A stretch of 64,000 nucleotides of DNA from Pictodentalium vernedei (lineage: Eukaryota; Mollusca; Scaphopoda; Dentaliida; Dentaliidae), in the NCBI GenBank assembly GCA_031216915.1, contig CM062297.1:529874971-529938970 (forward strand), given 5' to 3'. This document shows, piece by piece, positions 46,572-58,900 of this stretch. Within the stretch, counting starts at the first letter, position 1. Each line of letters opens with the position of its first letter. The notes below the pieces were generated by a model. The model saw only the letters and a list, made by a program, of their open reading frames with translations. It was not told the origin of the DNA and searched no databases. A program made the position numbers and the translations under genes.

Positions 46572-49213
46572 CAAGAGGCCCCAGGGGGCCTGAGAGCGGT
46601 CACCTGACATGGTAATTTTCAAAAAAATAAACAAAAAAAACTCATTTCTGGATTTTGGTACAAAATTTTCTTAGTCCCACCCGGATTCCAAATTTTCAGT
46701 GTAAAAAAATTTTTTTTTGTCTTAAAATTGATCGAAATGCATAAAAAAACAAAAAAACTAATTTCTGGAATGGGACCCAAAATTTTCAGCCTAAAGATGA
46801 ACCCAGGGACTTGGCTTGAACAAACGTGAATCTTACCTCCCTAAGGACACTGTATACCAAATATCAAAAGATTCTGAGTGGTGGATGTGAAGGAGAAGAT
46901 TTTTAAAGAATACACCTCGAATTGAACTAAGTTATAATTCGGGCTCCCACAGGGAGCCCAAATATGAACTCAGGGACTTGGCTTCAACAAATTTGAATCT
47001 TGCCCCCCTAAGGATGCTGCATACCAACTATCAAAAGATTCTGATTGGTGGATCTGAAGAAGAAGATTTTTAAAGAATATGCCTCATATTGCACTAATTT
47101 GAACATTTGGGCTCCCATAGGGAACCCAAAAATGGACCGAGGTATTTGATTTCAACAAATATGTGAATCAATGTTCCAAAGATGTTATATGTAAAATATG
47201 AAAGCTTTTGGAGCAGTGGTTTGGAAGAAAATCATTCTTTAATTTTTTCCCAATGCCCACCATGTTAAACAAGAAGCCCCAAGGGGCCTGAGGGCGCACA
47301 CCTGACATGGTAGCCTAAATATCAACCCAGAGAATTGATTTCAACAAGTTGCATCTGCTCCTCCTAAGAAAAGCTTATACCAAATATCCAAAGATTCTGA
47401 CCAGTGGATCTAAAAAAAAGAAGATTTTTAAAGAATATTCCTCATATTCAACTAAGTTATAATTCGGGCTCCCACAGGGAGCCCATATATGAACCCAGGG
47501 ACTTGGCTTTAATGAACTTGAATCTCACCCCCCTAAGGATGATGCACACCAAATATTAAAACATTCCGACTGCTGGATCGGAAGAAGAAGATTTTTAAAG
47601 AAAATTCCTCATTTTGAACTAAGTTACAATTCAAGCTCCCAGAGTGAGTCCAAATATGGACCTAGGGACATGGCTTGAACAAACTTGAATCTCCCCCCCC
47701 CCCCCCCCCTAAGGATGCTGCATATCAAATATCAAAACATTCCAACTGCTGGATCTGAAGAAGATTTTTAAAGAAAATTCCTCATTTTGAACTAAGTTAT
47801 AATGCGGGCTACCACAGTGAGCCCAAATATGAACCCAGGGACTTGGCTTGAACAAACTTGAAACTCCCCCCCCCCCCCCCCCTAAGCATGGTGCATACCC
47901 ATATCAAAAGATTCTGCCTGCTGGATCTTGAGAAGAAGATTTTCAAAGAAATTTGCCTGAAATGAAATAAGTTCGAATTCGAGCTTCTATAGTGAACCCA
48001 AATATGAATCTAGGGAGCCGATTTGAACAAACTTGAATCAGATCCCCCCACAATGTTGCATACCAAATATCAAAAGATTCTGCCTGCTGAATCTGGAAAA
48101 GAAGATTTTTAAAAAAATTTGCATGAAATGCACTAAGTTCAAATTCGGGCTTCTATACTGAGCCCAAATATGAATCCAGGGGGCCGATTTGAACACACTT
48201 GAATCAGATCCACCCCACAATGTTGCATACCAAATATCAAAAGATTCTGCCTGCTGGATCTGGAGAAGATTTTTTTAAGAAATTTTCCTGAAATGCACTC
48301 ACTTCGAATTCGGGCTTCTATACTGAGCCCAAATGTGAATCCAGGGGGCCAATTTGAACAAACTTGAATCAGATCCACCCCCACAATGTTGCATACCAAA
48401 TATCAAAAGATTCTGCCTGCTGGATCTGGAGAAGAAGATTTTTAAAGAAATTTGCCTGAAATGCACTAAGTTCGAATTTGGGCTTCTACAGTGAGCCCAA
48501 ATATGAATCCAGGGGGCCGAATTGAATAAACTTGAATCAGACCCATAACAAGATGCTACATACCAAGTATCAAAAGATTCTGCCCACTGGTTCTGGAGAA
48601 GATTTTTTATAATTTTTCTATAATTCATAGGGTGCTATCAGAGTTATGCCCCATACAGAACCCCCAAGGGACGTGGCCATTTCATCTGAACAAACATAAT
48701 TGCCATATAGTAATGAACATCCACATGAAGTTTCGTGAAAATTGGACCAGTGGTTTCAGAGGAGAAGTCGTTTGAAAAATGTTCACGACGACGGACGACG
48801 ACGACGGACGGCAAGTGATAAGTTAAGCTCCCTCCGGTGAGCTAAAAACTGATGGCAGTTTTTTTTTTTTACCATTCCTTTCTGTTAGCCCCAAGGAAGC
48901 CTCACACCATATAAAAATTCTCATTGCCGTGTAGTTTTGGACATCTGGGCATTTTTATTTTTTTCTATTTTTGGCTCCTGCGGTTCCCACAGGGCCGCAG
49001 GAAATTTTTTTTTTTGCATAAATCAATCCGCAACTTAATTTGAAGAAAAATCAAAATGCCCCTATATAACTAACTCTCACATGAAATTTCATTAAAAGGT
49101 GGACAAGGACAATGGTTTGGGAGAAAAAGACCCAAACACCACCTTCGCTACGTACGACGGAGAAAAAGTGATCAGAATAGCTCACCCTGACTTTCAGTCA
49201 GGTGAGCTAACAA
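46572..49213 (+). mobile_element. H4 element with a second H4 nested inside (outer copy)
   Basis: The outer 5' end, ACAAGAGGCCCCAGGGGGCC then GCGGTCACCTGACATGG, starts at 46572. Its core is broken at about 47265 by a second complete H4. Sequence after 48847 continues as H4-type 3' DNA and ends in TAGCTCACCCTGAC / GTCAGGTGAGCTA at 49188-49210, whose outer arm is the inverse of the 5' TCACCTGAC. That the two flanks are one element is inference. Tandem truncated copies are the alternative. Confidence 0.6.
47266..48847 (+). mobile_element. H4 element, inner complete copy
   Basis: The 5' end is ACAAGAAGCCCCAAGGGGCC then GCACACCTGACATGG. About eight core units of roughly 165 bp follow, with poly-C tracts at 47693-47709 and 47867-47882 and the same unit order as the copy at 33.76 kb. 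Then come the 'atcagagttatgcccc' module, an ACGACGGACG tail and AAGCTCCCTCCGGTGAGCTAA. Confidence 0.8.
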
Positions 49214-49663
49214 GAAAATTATAAACTTCACCAAAATATATGGAAAAAACTTGAGACGTTTTGGGGGCCAAAACATCTAGGCAGAAATGTCCAAGGCCAA
49301 AATGTCATACATGCAGAACCGTATGGAGGAAAGTCAATCAATGATAAATAAATTCTGAATAGATTTGGGCCGCATTGCCTTCTGGCAAATGCTCTACCCT
49401 GGCTTTGTTGATTTACCGCTCTTGGTATTATCAAATCAGACATGCCAAAGAGCAGGGCCATATCCAGGATGTTTTTGGTACCGGTATACCGATTTGGGCA
49501 CCCAAACTCATTGTATTTGTGTATAATCTCTATCCCATAGTCTGCTAAAACTGTTGAAAATCGGCAAAATTATACATGACTAAAACTAACACGACGCAAA
49601 TCCTTTGAATCCCTTACTAGAATACTTTAGCTGACTAAAAATATGCCTGAGGCAATTGCACTA
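49214..49663. other. Unassigned sequence
   Basis: No recognised feature. Confidence 0.35.
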
Positions 49664-51470
49664 ATGAAAGTGTCAATGACACTGTAGCTTTACCCTTTAC
49701 CCAACGCAGACGATATCAAAATTTATTATTTTAAATATAATTTTTTTAAACTTTTCAAAAAATTTCAACAAAACCATATCATGTGACTCCTCGTTGGAAC
49801 GAGCTCAACGAGATCGTTCCAACAAGGGGTCGTATGATATGGTTTTGTTGAAATTTTTTGAAATATAATATTTTTTCAACTGCTGACTTTGCATATTACG
49901 CGGGTGGATGTGGGCGATTCGTTAGATAAAGGGTTAACTTCTCTGTGTGTTGTGTTTGATGAAAAAAATAATGTTCAATGTTTATGAAAGGATTATGAAA
50001 TAAGACAAGAATTGTGATAATTGGGAATATGTTAATTTCTGTTCCCTGTATGCCATGTTTTTAAATAATATGAGGTGTAGACTGTACTGAAGAACTGAGG
50101 GGTGGGTTAATGTGGACCTCACAGTTAATGAATGTGGCCCTCACAGTTAACATATGTCAATGAAAGTTACCAAGTTACAGTGAAATTATTCCAAAACGAG
50201 TCATCCTATAGAGTTACTTCGAAATCCCTTCATAAATATGGCCTGTAGACTGTGTTAAAGGTTTTCAGGCTTTAGGCCTGTGTAGCCATCACGTCTGACC
50301 GATTGCAACTAAAAGGGGATGGCCTCATTATATTGAGTCATTCTACCAAGTTACAATGAAATCCCTTCACAAATACAACATGTAGTCTGTACTAAAGTTT
50401 CTCGGGTTCTGGGCTCGGGCAGCAATCATGGTTGAATGATCGCGACTAAACGGGGACTTTCTCATCTGGGCATAATCTGGAGTGATCCCCCGAAGTTACA
50501 ATGAAATCCCTTCATAAATGACCTGTAGACTGTGCTCAAGGTTTTCAGGCTTCGGGCCCCTGCAGCCGTCACAGCTGACCAATCACAACCAAAAGGGGAT
50601 GTCATCATCTAGGCATTATATTGTTATACCTAACAAGTTACAATAAAATCCTTCCATAAATACGACCTATAAGGTTTTGGAGTTTTGGGCTCGGGCAGCC
50701 AACAAGGTTGAATGATCGCAACCAAAAGGGGACGTTCTCATCTAGATATTATTTGGTGTCATCCTACCAAGTTACAATGAAATCCCTTCATAAATCTGAC
50801 CTGTAGACTGTGCTAAAGGTTTTCAGGCTTCGGGCCCCTGTAGCCATCACAGTTGCCCAATCGCGTCCAAAAGGGGACGTTCTTATCTAGACATTATATG
50901 AAGTCAACCCACCAAGTTACAATGAAATCCCTCCATAAATATAACCTGTAGACTGTGCTAAAGGTTTTCAGGTTTTGGGCTCAGGCAGTCATCGCAGCTG
51001 ACAGATTGCGACCAAATGGAGAAGTTCTTATCTAGACATCATACGGAGTCATTCTAACAAATTACAATGAAATCCCTCCATATTAAATATGACCTGCAGA
51101 CTGTGCTAAACGTTTTTGAGTTTCGGGCTTGGGCAGCCATCACGATTGACAGATCAGGACCAAAAAGTGAAGTTCTCAGCTAGACATTATACAGAGGCAT
51201 CCTAGCAAGTTACAATGAAATCCCATCATAAATACAACCTGTAGACTGTGCTAATGGTTTTCGGGCTCGGGTAGCCATACTGGTTAACCAATCGTGACCA
51301 AAATGGGACGTTCTCATCTAGACATGACCCCAAACCTGCATATGAAAGTTTGTGACGATCAGACAAGAACTACAAGGTGTAGTCTGTGCTAAAGGAAAAT
51401 GTGAACAGACTAACAGACTTCTGTGCACGTGATGGCAATAGCTTATCTTGACTTTGTCAAGTTAAGCTAA
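49664..51470 (+). mobile_element. H1 element, copy f (145-bp core), carrying MITE M2-b
   Basis: The 5' end is ATGAAAGTGTCAATGACACT. MITE M2-b interrupts it at 49693, and the rest of the 5' segment resumes at 49938 ('cttctctgtgtgttgtg', as at 17546). About ten core units follow, then the 3' module and hairpin TAGCTTATCTTGACTTTGTC... ending in GCTAA at 51470. The next H1 starts at once. Confidence 0.85.
49693..49933 (+). mobile_element. TTAA-type MITE, family M2, copy b
   Basis: The ends are CCCTTTACCCAACG and, reversed, CCCTTTATCTAACG. The flanks are TTTA (49689-49692) and TTAA (49934-49937). The uninterrupted H1-a reads GTTAAC at the same place, so the target was TTAA. The central palindrome AACAAAACCATATCATGTGA pairs with its inverse around CGAGCTCAACGAGATCG. 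CCCTTT ends with TTAA duplication fit piggyBac-like elements. Confidence 0.85.
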
Positions 51471-52748
51471 TGAAAGTGTCAATGACACTGTAGCTTAACT
51501 AGTCAAGGTTTTTCGGCTTCGGACACCTGCAGCCGTCACAGCTGACCAATCACGACCAAAAGGGGATGTCATCATCTAGGCATTATATGGAGTCAACCTA
51601 CATGTAACAAGTTACAATGAAATCCCTCCATAAATATGACCTATAGACTATGCTAAAGGTTTTTGGGCTCGTGTAGCCATCAAGGCTGAATGATCGCGAC
51701 CAAAAGGTGATGTTCTCATCTAGACATTATTTGGAGTCATCCTACCAAGCTACAATGAAATCCCTTCATAATTATGACCTGTAGACTGTTCTAAAAGTTT
51801 CGGGCTTTGTGCCCCTGTAGCCGACACAGTTGCCCAATCGTGTCCAAAATGGGACGTTCTCATCTTGACATTACATGTATAGGAAGTCAACCTACCAGGT
51901 TACAATGAAATCTCTTCATAAATATGACCTGTAGACTGTGCTAAAGGTTTTTGGGCTTCGGGTTCGGGCAGCCATCATGGTTGAATGATCGCAACCAAAG
52001 GGGACAATCTCATCTGGTCATCATCCGGAGTGATCCTACGAAGTTACATGTACAATGAAATCCCTTCATAAATATGACCTGTAGACTGTGCTAAAGGTTT
52101 TCGGGCTTCGGGCCCCTGTAGCCGTCACAACTGCCCAATCACGTCCAAAAGGGGACTTTCTCATCTAGACATTATATGAAGTCAACCCACCAAGTTACAA
52201 TGAAATTCCTCAATAAATATGACCTGTAGACTGTGCTAAAGGTTTTCGGGTTTTGGGCTCGGGTAGTCATCACGGTTGGCAGATCATGTCTAAATGGGGA
52301 AATTCTCATCTAGACATCAGAAGGAGTCATCCTACCAGGTTACAATCCGTCCATATTAAACATGACCTGCAGACTGTGCTAAAAGTTTTGGGGTTTCGGG
52401 CTTGGGCAGCCATCATGGTTGACAGATCATGCCCAAAAGGGGATGTTCTCATCTAGGCATTATACAGAGGCATCCTACCAAGTTACAATGAAATCCCTTC
52501 ATAAATATGACCTGTAGACTGTGCTAATGGTTTCGGGCCCGAGCAGCCATACTGGTTGAACGATCGCGACCAAAAGGGGACGTTCTCATCTAGACATGAC
52601 CCCAAACCTGCATATATGAAATTTCGTGACGATCAGACAAGAACTGCGGGGTGTAGCCAGTGCTAAAGGAAAATGTGAACAAACTCACAGACTTCCGCAC
52701 GCGTGATAGCAATAGTTCATCTTGACTTTGTCAAGTTGAGCTAAAAAT
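51470..52748 (+). mobile_element. H1 element, copy g, joined head-to-tail to copy f
   Basis: It starts ATGAAAGTGTCAATGACACT immediately after the CTAA end of copy f, then TAGCTTAACTAGTCAAGG. About eight 145-bp units follow, then CACAGACTTCCGCACGCGTG and the hairpin ending GTTGAGCTAA. There is no spacer between the copies. Confidence 0.85.
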
Positions 52749-53455
52749 CACATTAATTCTCACCCCTGGAGGCGTACTTATACGCTATTTTTCATGTGTG
52801 AGTGGAGGGTTGATGGGGGGGGGCGTATTTTAGCTTACAGTACTGACCACGAAAACACCATTCTGAAAAGTTCTGCTGTGACATTTTCACGATACCCCCC
52901 CCCCCCCCCCCCCTCCTTCCTCCTCCTCCATCCCCAATTACACAACTTCTGCAATTGCAATTCCGTTAAAGAAGACATCTTTCGGTCCCACCACTTTCCT
53001 ATAATAAAACGTAATCAATCAGATTACTAAACTGTTATAACAGATCATTAGTTTGTTTAATGCGAGTTACAGCACTTTCAAAGGCCAGGGCCATATCGTG
53101 TCGAGCAGTTTTACAGATGGAGAAAGCCGGAGTATCTAGAGAAAACCTTAAAACAAATTATGAATCTGTTATAAAAGTTTATTAATCTGGAGACGGCTTG
53201 GCACTAATTCGCCACCACTGAAAACAAATTTCGGCCTCAAGATTTGTGATGTGCAAAACTATTTAGTCAGTGCGCAATACTGCGCATGTTTAGAATAACG
53301 TTTATTCCTCATCGTGAGGTGGATTTACAGAATGCATTCCGAATAGTATTCCAGAATACATTTACTTGAACAAAACGACACGAATCGCATTCTGCCTTAT
53401 CTGAGCATGTCCAGAATAACACTAGTATTCTTGAATGGCCCATGGAAATGTACCC
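52749..53455. other. Unassigned sequence with poly-C
   Basis: A C run at 52896-52912 is followed by a CCTCCT-rich stretch. There is no recognised element boundary, and the open frame through the C run is an artefact. Confidence 0.4.
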
Positions 53456-54461
53456 AATGTATGTGGCCCTCACAGTGAATGTATGTGAACCAAAGTTACC
53501 AAACTAAAGTGAAATTATTCCAAACTGAGTCATCCTATCAAGTTACAATGAAATCTCTTTATAAATATGGCCTGTAGACTATGTTAAAGGTTTTTGGGCA
53601 AGTTACAATGAAATCCCTTCATAAATATGACCTGCAGGCAGCACTAAAGGTTTTCGGGGCCCCTGTAGCCATCGCAGTAGACCAATTGCGGCCAAAAGAG
53701 GACGTTATCATCTAGACATTTATGGAGTCAACCTACCAAGTTACAATGAAATCCCTCCATAAATACGACCTGTAGACTGTGCTGAAGGTTTTCAGGTTTG
53801 GGGCTCAGGCATGCGTCACGGCTGAATGATCGTGACAAAAGAGGGATGTTCTCATCTGGACATTACCTGGAGTCATCCTACTGTGTTACAATGAAAACCC
53901 TTCATAAATATGACCTGCAGTCTGTGCTAAAGGTTTTCGGGTTCTGGGATAGGGCAGTTGTCAAGGTATAGATCGCGATCAAATGGGGAAGTTCTCATCT
54001 AGACATCATAATGGAGTCAAGTCATCCTACCAACTTACAATGAAATCCCTTCATATTAAATATGACCTGTAGACTGTGCTAAAAGTTTTTGGGTTTCAGA
54101 CTTGGGCAGCCATCACGACTGACAGATCATGACCAAAAGGGTCATTCTCATCTAGATATTACACAGAGGCATCCTACCAAGTTACAATGAATTGAAATCC
54201 ATTCATAAATGTGACCTGTAGACTGTGCTAATGGTTTTCTGGTTTTGGACTCGGGCAACCATCACGGCTGACCGATTGCGACCAAAAGGGGGATGGTCTC
54301 ATCTAGACATGACCTCAAACCTGCATATGAAATTTTGTGACCATCGGACAAAAACTACGTGGTGTAGCCTATGCAAAAGGAAAATGTTCACAGACTAACA
54401 GAATTTTGCACGCATGATGACAATACCCTATCTTGACTTTGTCAAGTTAAGCTAAAAATGC
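53456..54461 (+). mobile_element. H1 element, copy h (5'-truncated, 145-bp core)
   Basis: It enters within the 5' segment ('atgtggccctcacagt', as at 50139), has about six core units, the 3' module 'cacagactaacagaa', and the hairpin ending GTCAAGTTAAGCTA plus AAAAT. Confidence 0.8.
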
Positions 54462-55630
54462 AAAGAACAGGTGTGCGGAAAACGTGTGGGGGCATTCTGG
54501 TAATTTCAACTTTTGTGTCTTTTTACTCTTTTAAAAACAGTCTCACTAACTAGTGATAAGAATCATCAACAACCGACAAGAGGCGTCAAGAAAGTGACAA
54601 GAAGTCGAATTAGCATCAAGAAAACAAGAAATGTTTATTTTTTAAATAAATATATAGAATAACATATGTCAGTGGATTTAATATTATTATTAATATTACG
54701 ATGGAGTGAAAAGTAGTAGATTTTTTTTTAAATAAACAGGCAGTATTTCGACGATAAGGTCCGACATAACTAATAATAATAATAATGATATTAAGGCAAC
54801 AATCAATTGATTCCCAGATTCTCATGATTTCAGCACCGTCTGCCTCTATTTTTCTCAAAGCAATTTTTTATTTTAGTTTCTATCCGATTTACATCACATG
54901 CTCACAACTTAATGATTGTTTATTCTGTTGTATGTGAGAGATTACAGAATGTTGTTGTAGCAATTACCTTGTTAAGTGGTTGTTATTGTAATAATTAGAG
55001 GGGGCACACATATCGGTATTCACGCTTTTGAAGTTTTACTTTGTAATTATTAACATTTATTGTTTTTCTTTCAATTAATTCTTGAAAGGACGATTTTCTT
55101 GCATTGTTTATTTTACTCCATGTAAGCTTGTGCATAAATTTTACGTGCACAAGCTGAATGAAACCATTCAAATTTTGAATTGTGTTGTCCGATTCAGGCA
55201 ATATATACACCCAGAAATGGATTCATGGACAGAACCGTGGTATTTTAAATACCACTTTTGACCCATTGAAGTCTGAAGAGCCTATTGTAATCTTATGGAC
55301 TAGTTCTGACTTTGGGTTCAACAAAACTTGGATTCCAGACCACTCAGGACCACTTTGTACCTCTAATAAAAGCTAGTCTTGACATATCTATTATTGATAT
55401 AAACAGTGTGGATGACTTTTTACCATTAAACAGTACAAGAAATGAGTCAAATGTGGTCGGTCCAACAATACATGTATTTTAGTGCTGAAACCAGCTAACC
55501 TCCGAGTCTAAATGGATTTCAACCGGATATCCGTTAATTTTAACTGCTGGGATTATTGCATTGTCTACAACGCAAAATCAGTAAGGAATGGCATGAAAAC
55601 AGTTCAAAACACTGCCACCTGACTTCCACA
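54462..55630. other. Unassigned AT-rich sequence
   Basis: No gene, repeat or terminal signature was recognised. TTATTA/TAATAA runs occur near 54680-54790. Confidence 0.4.
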
Positions 55631-56751
55631 AAACATATGGTGACGGGTCGTTTCGTTCCTTTTCCTTTTCCTCTCCTGGGTCGTTTCGTAACTTTACCGT
55701 TTCGTACTGGGTCGTTTCATACTCTTTTAGGTACGAAATGACTCACCAAAATAAAAAGGAACGAAGCGACTCACATAAAAAGGGGGGCGAAACGACTCAG
55801 TTTTAGAGGGAAGTAGTGAGCGGACCTAAATGACAGCTAAAAATGAATCAAATGACCCACTTAAAGGATGATATGACAAAAAGGAGATAGTATTTAATTC
55901 GCCGGACCGGCAGTAGATTGTCAATAGAGAAGTGTGACGAAAAACGGAATAACTTAATAAGCTAACACTTGAAATAGTGAAGGCCTGTGCCGATCGTAGA
56001 CAGTAAGGAAAATGGGGTGGTGGTGGTGGGGGGATGGGGGTGGGGGGGTTAAGGTGTTTGGGAGAGACACTCCAGAAGGGACCTTGTGTGAAATCATTTC
56101 ATTTCTTAATTTTGTTGTGCATTTAACTAGTGGAATATGAAACACAGGTTGGTAGTTGGCCCTAAGGGATTTTACCAAGCATATGGACTATCCTAAGCTT
56201 GGTAACTGGCTTTTGAAATCGTTTGATGTTTATTTAACTTGTGAAGAATTGTAGTGTATTTTGAAAAATCGCTACGCTCAATTCTTCAGAAGTTAAATAC
56301 AAACGCAGAACTTGGAAACAATTTAAAAAGTCAAATTTCTAATTGATGACATAAATGAAGTAATTCTGGGCTGTAGAAGAAGAAACAACAGAAAGATGTG
56401 AATACATGTTTTTATTTCAACAGAATTTCAGCATTTTTTCAATTTTCACAAAAAGAAATAAACAACGGAATAGCACTTTCGAAATTTTACAACAACAGTG
56501 TTTCTCAAGTTCATTCTGTTTAACAGTGTCGATTTTCATTTTCTTGATAATTCCAACCCTTGACGTCCTTTCGCGAGAAGCTTTTGATGTTGAGCTTCCC
56601 AAGAAATGATGTCGAGTGTTGGAATTATCAACAGGGGAAAACTGTGAAGAAAATTTCATTGTGGGTATCCTACAACTCATTCCTGCTGATACTGTACCAT
56701 ATTTAGTCTGTGTGAAACACACAGACTATTGTTTTTGCACAGTTTCTTTTT

Positions 56752-56820
56752 CTTTTTTTTTTTTCTTCTTTTTTTTCTTTTTTCTTCTTCTTCTTCTTCT
56801 TCTTCTTCTTCTTCTTCTCC
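56752..56820. repeat. Poly-T and (CTT)n tract
   Basis: A T-rich run passes into about 12 CTT units. The Leu-rich and Arg/Lys-rich open frames across it are artefacts. Confidence 0.9.
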
Positions 56821-56980
56821 TGTCTTCTGTCTTCTCATCACTTTTTTGTCCGCAAGATAACTCGAAAACGAATTGCCCTATCTCGTTGATTTTTGGCATG
56901 CTGATAGACAGCCACAAGTTCTCAACACTGAATATTTTTCAGATGCCTGGGGCATTAGGGTTCTCCGTGGGGGTGTTTTG

Positions 56981-58900
56981 AAAGTGGGTCACGCCCATAT
57001 CTCAGGTGTGGTATGACCTAGGGACCTGGGACTAACACCAAATGAGCTGACACTCGATGGACGTTCAAAATATGGGTCAAGGTCACGGAGGTTATCTAGG
57101 GGTCATTGAGTGCATTTTTCAGAATTGCTGGAAATCACATTTTTTTACCCCCCTAAAGTATTCCTGACGTACACACATGCATTGTGACGTAAAAAAAAAG
57201 TGGGCGTGGCCAAAATTTTTGAAAGTGGGTCACGCCCATATCTCAGGCGTGGTATGACGTATGGACCTGGGACCAACACGAGCTGGGACCAACACGAAAT
57301 GAGTCGACACTTGATGGAGATTCAAAATATGGGTCACGGTCACGAAGGTCACCTAGGGGTCATTGAGTGCATTTTTCAGAATTGCTGGAAATCACATTTT
57401 TTGAACCCCTAAAGTATTCCTGACGTACACACATGCATTTTGATGTAAAAAAGTGGGCATGGCCAAAAATTTTGAAAGTGGGTCACGCCCATATCTCAGG
57501 TGGGGTATGGCGCATGGACCTGGGATCAACATCAAATGAGGCGACACTTGATGGAGATTCAAAATATGGGTCAAGGTCACAGAAGTCACTTAGGGGTCAT
57601 TGAGTGCATTTTTCAGAATTGCTGGAAATCACATTTCTTGACCCCCTAAAGTATTCCTGACGTACATACATGCATTTTGACGTAAAAAAGTGGGCGTGGC
57701 CAAATTTTTTGAAAGTGGGTCACACCCATATCTCAAGCGTGGTATGACCTACGGACCTGGGACCAACACCAAATGAGTCGACACCCGATGGAGGTTCAAA
57801 ATATGGGTCAAGGTCACAGAGGTCAACTAGGGGTCATTGAGTGCATTTTTCAGAATTGCTGGAAATCACATTTTTTGACCCCCTAAACTATTTCTGACGT
57901 ACAAACATGCATTGTGACGTAAAAAAAAAGTGGGCGTGGCCAAAATTTTTGAAAGTGGGTCACACCCAGATCTCAGGTGTGGTATGACCTACAGACCTGG
58001 GACCAACACCAAATGAGTCGATACTCAATGGAGGTTCATAATATGGGTCAAGGTCATGGAGGTCAACTAGGGGTCATTTTCAGAATTGCTGGAAATCACA
58101 TTTTTTGATCTCCTGAGGTATTCCTGACATACACACATGCATTTTGACGTAAAAAAGTGGGTGTGGCCAAATTTTTGAAAGTGGGTCATGCCCATATCTC
58201 AGGCATGGTATGATGTATGGACCTGGGACCAACATCAAATAAGTTGACACTTGAGGCAGACTCGAAATATGGGTCAAGGTCACTGAGGACACCTAGGGGG
58301 TCATTGAGTGCATTTTTTCAGAATTGCTGGAAATCACATTTTTTTATCCATAAAGTATTCCTGACGTACACACATGCAGTTTGACGTAAAAAAAAAAGTG
58401 GGCGTGGCCAAAATTTTTGAAAGTGGGTCACGCCCATATCTCAAGCGTGGTATGACCTACGAACCTGGGACCAACACCAAATGAGTCGTCACTTGATGGA
58501 GATTCAAAATATGGGTCAGGGTCAAGGAGGTCACCTAGGGGTCATTAAGTGCATTTTTCATAATTGCTGAAAATCACATTTTTTACCCCCCCCCCCCCCC
58601 CCCCCCCCCAAAGCATTCCTGAGGTCCATACATGCATTTTTATGTTAAAAAAGTGGACGTAGCCAACATTTTTGAAAGTGGGTCATGCTCATATCTCAAT
58701 CGTGGTATGATGAATGGACCTGGAACTCACACCAAATGAGTCGACACTTGATGGAAATTCAAAATATGGGTCAAGGTCATGGAGGTCACCTAGGGGTCTG
58801 CCTGAAAGAGGTCACCATAGTCATCAAGTGCGTATTATTCAGAAATACTGTGAAATGAATTTTATTACACCTTAATGCATTTCTAAAGTTTATGAACGTA
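56981..58900. repeat. Tandem array, about 240-bp unit, 8 copies, inside T1
   Basis: The landmark AAAGTGGGTCA starts at 56981, 57222, 57475, 57712, 57952, 58178, 58420 and 58675. Each unit carries CATATCTCAGGTGTGGTATG, CACCAAATGAGTCGACACTT, AGGGGTCATTGAGTGC and TGGGCGTGGCCAAA. The last unit is cut by a poly-C tract (about 58586-58609). There is no coding frame through the array. Confidence 0.88.

Noticed and set aside
56616-56981. 121-codon frame with a long Leu run resembling a membrane segment
   Set aside because: The Leu run is a CTT/T microsatellite.
57200-58292. Open frames of about 65-80 codons recurring across the 240-bp array
   Set aside because: Fragments of the same satellite unit, broken by indels between units.
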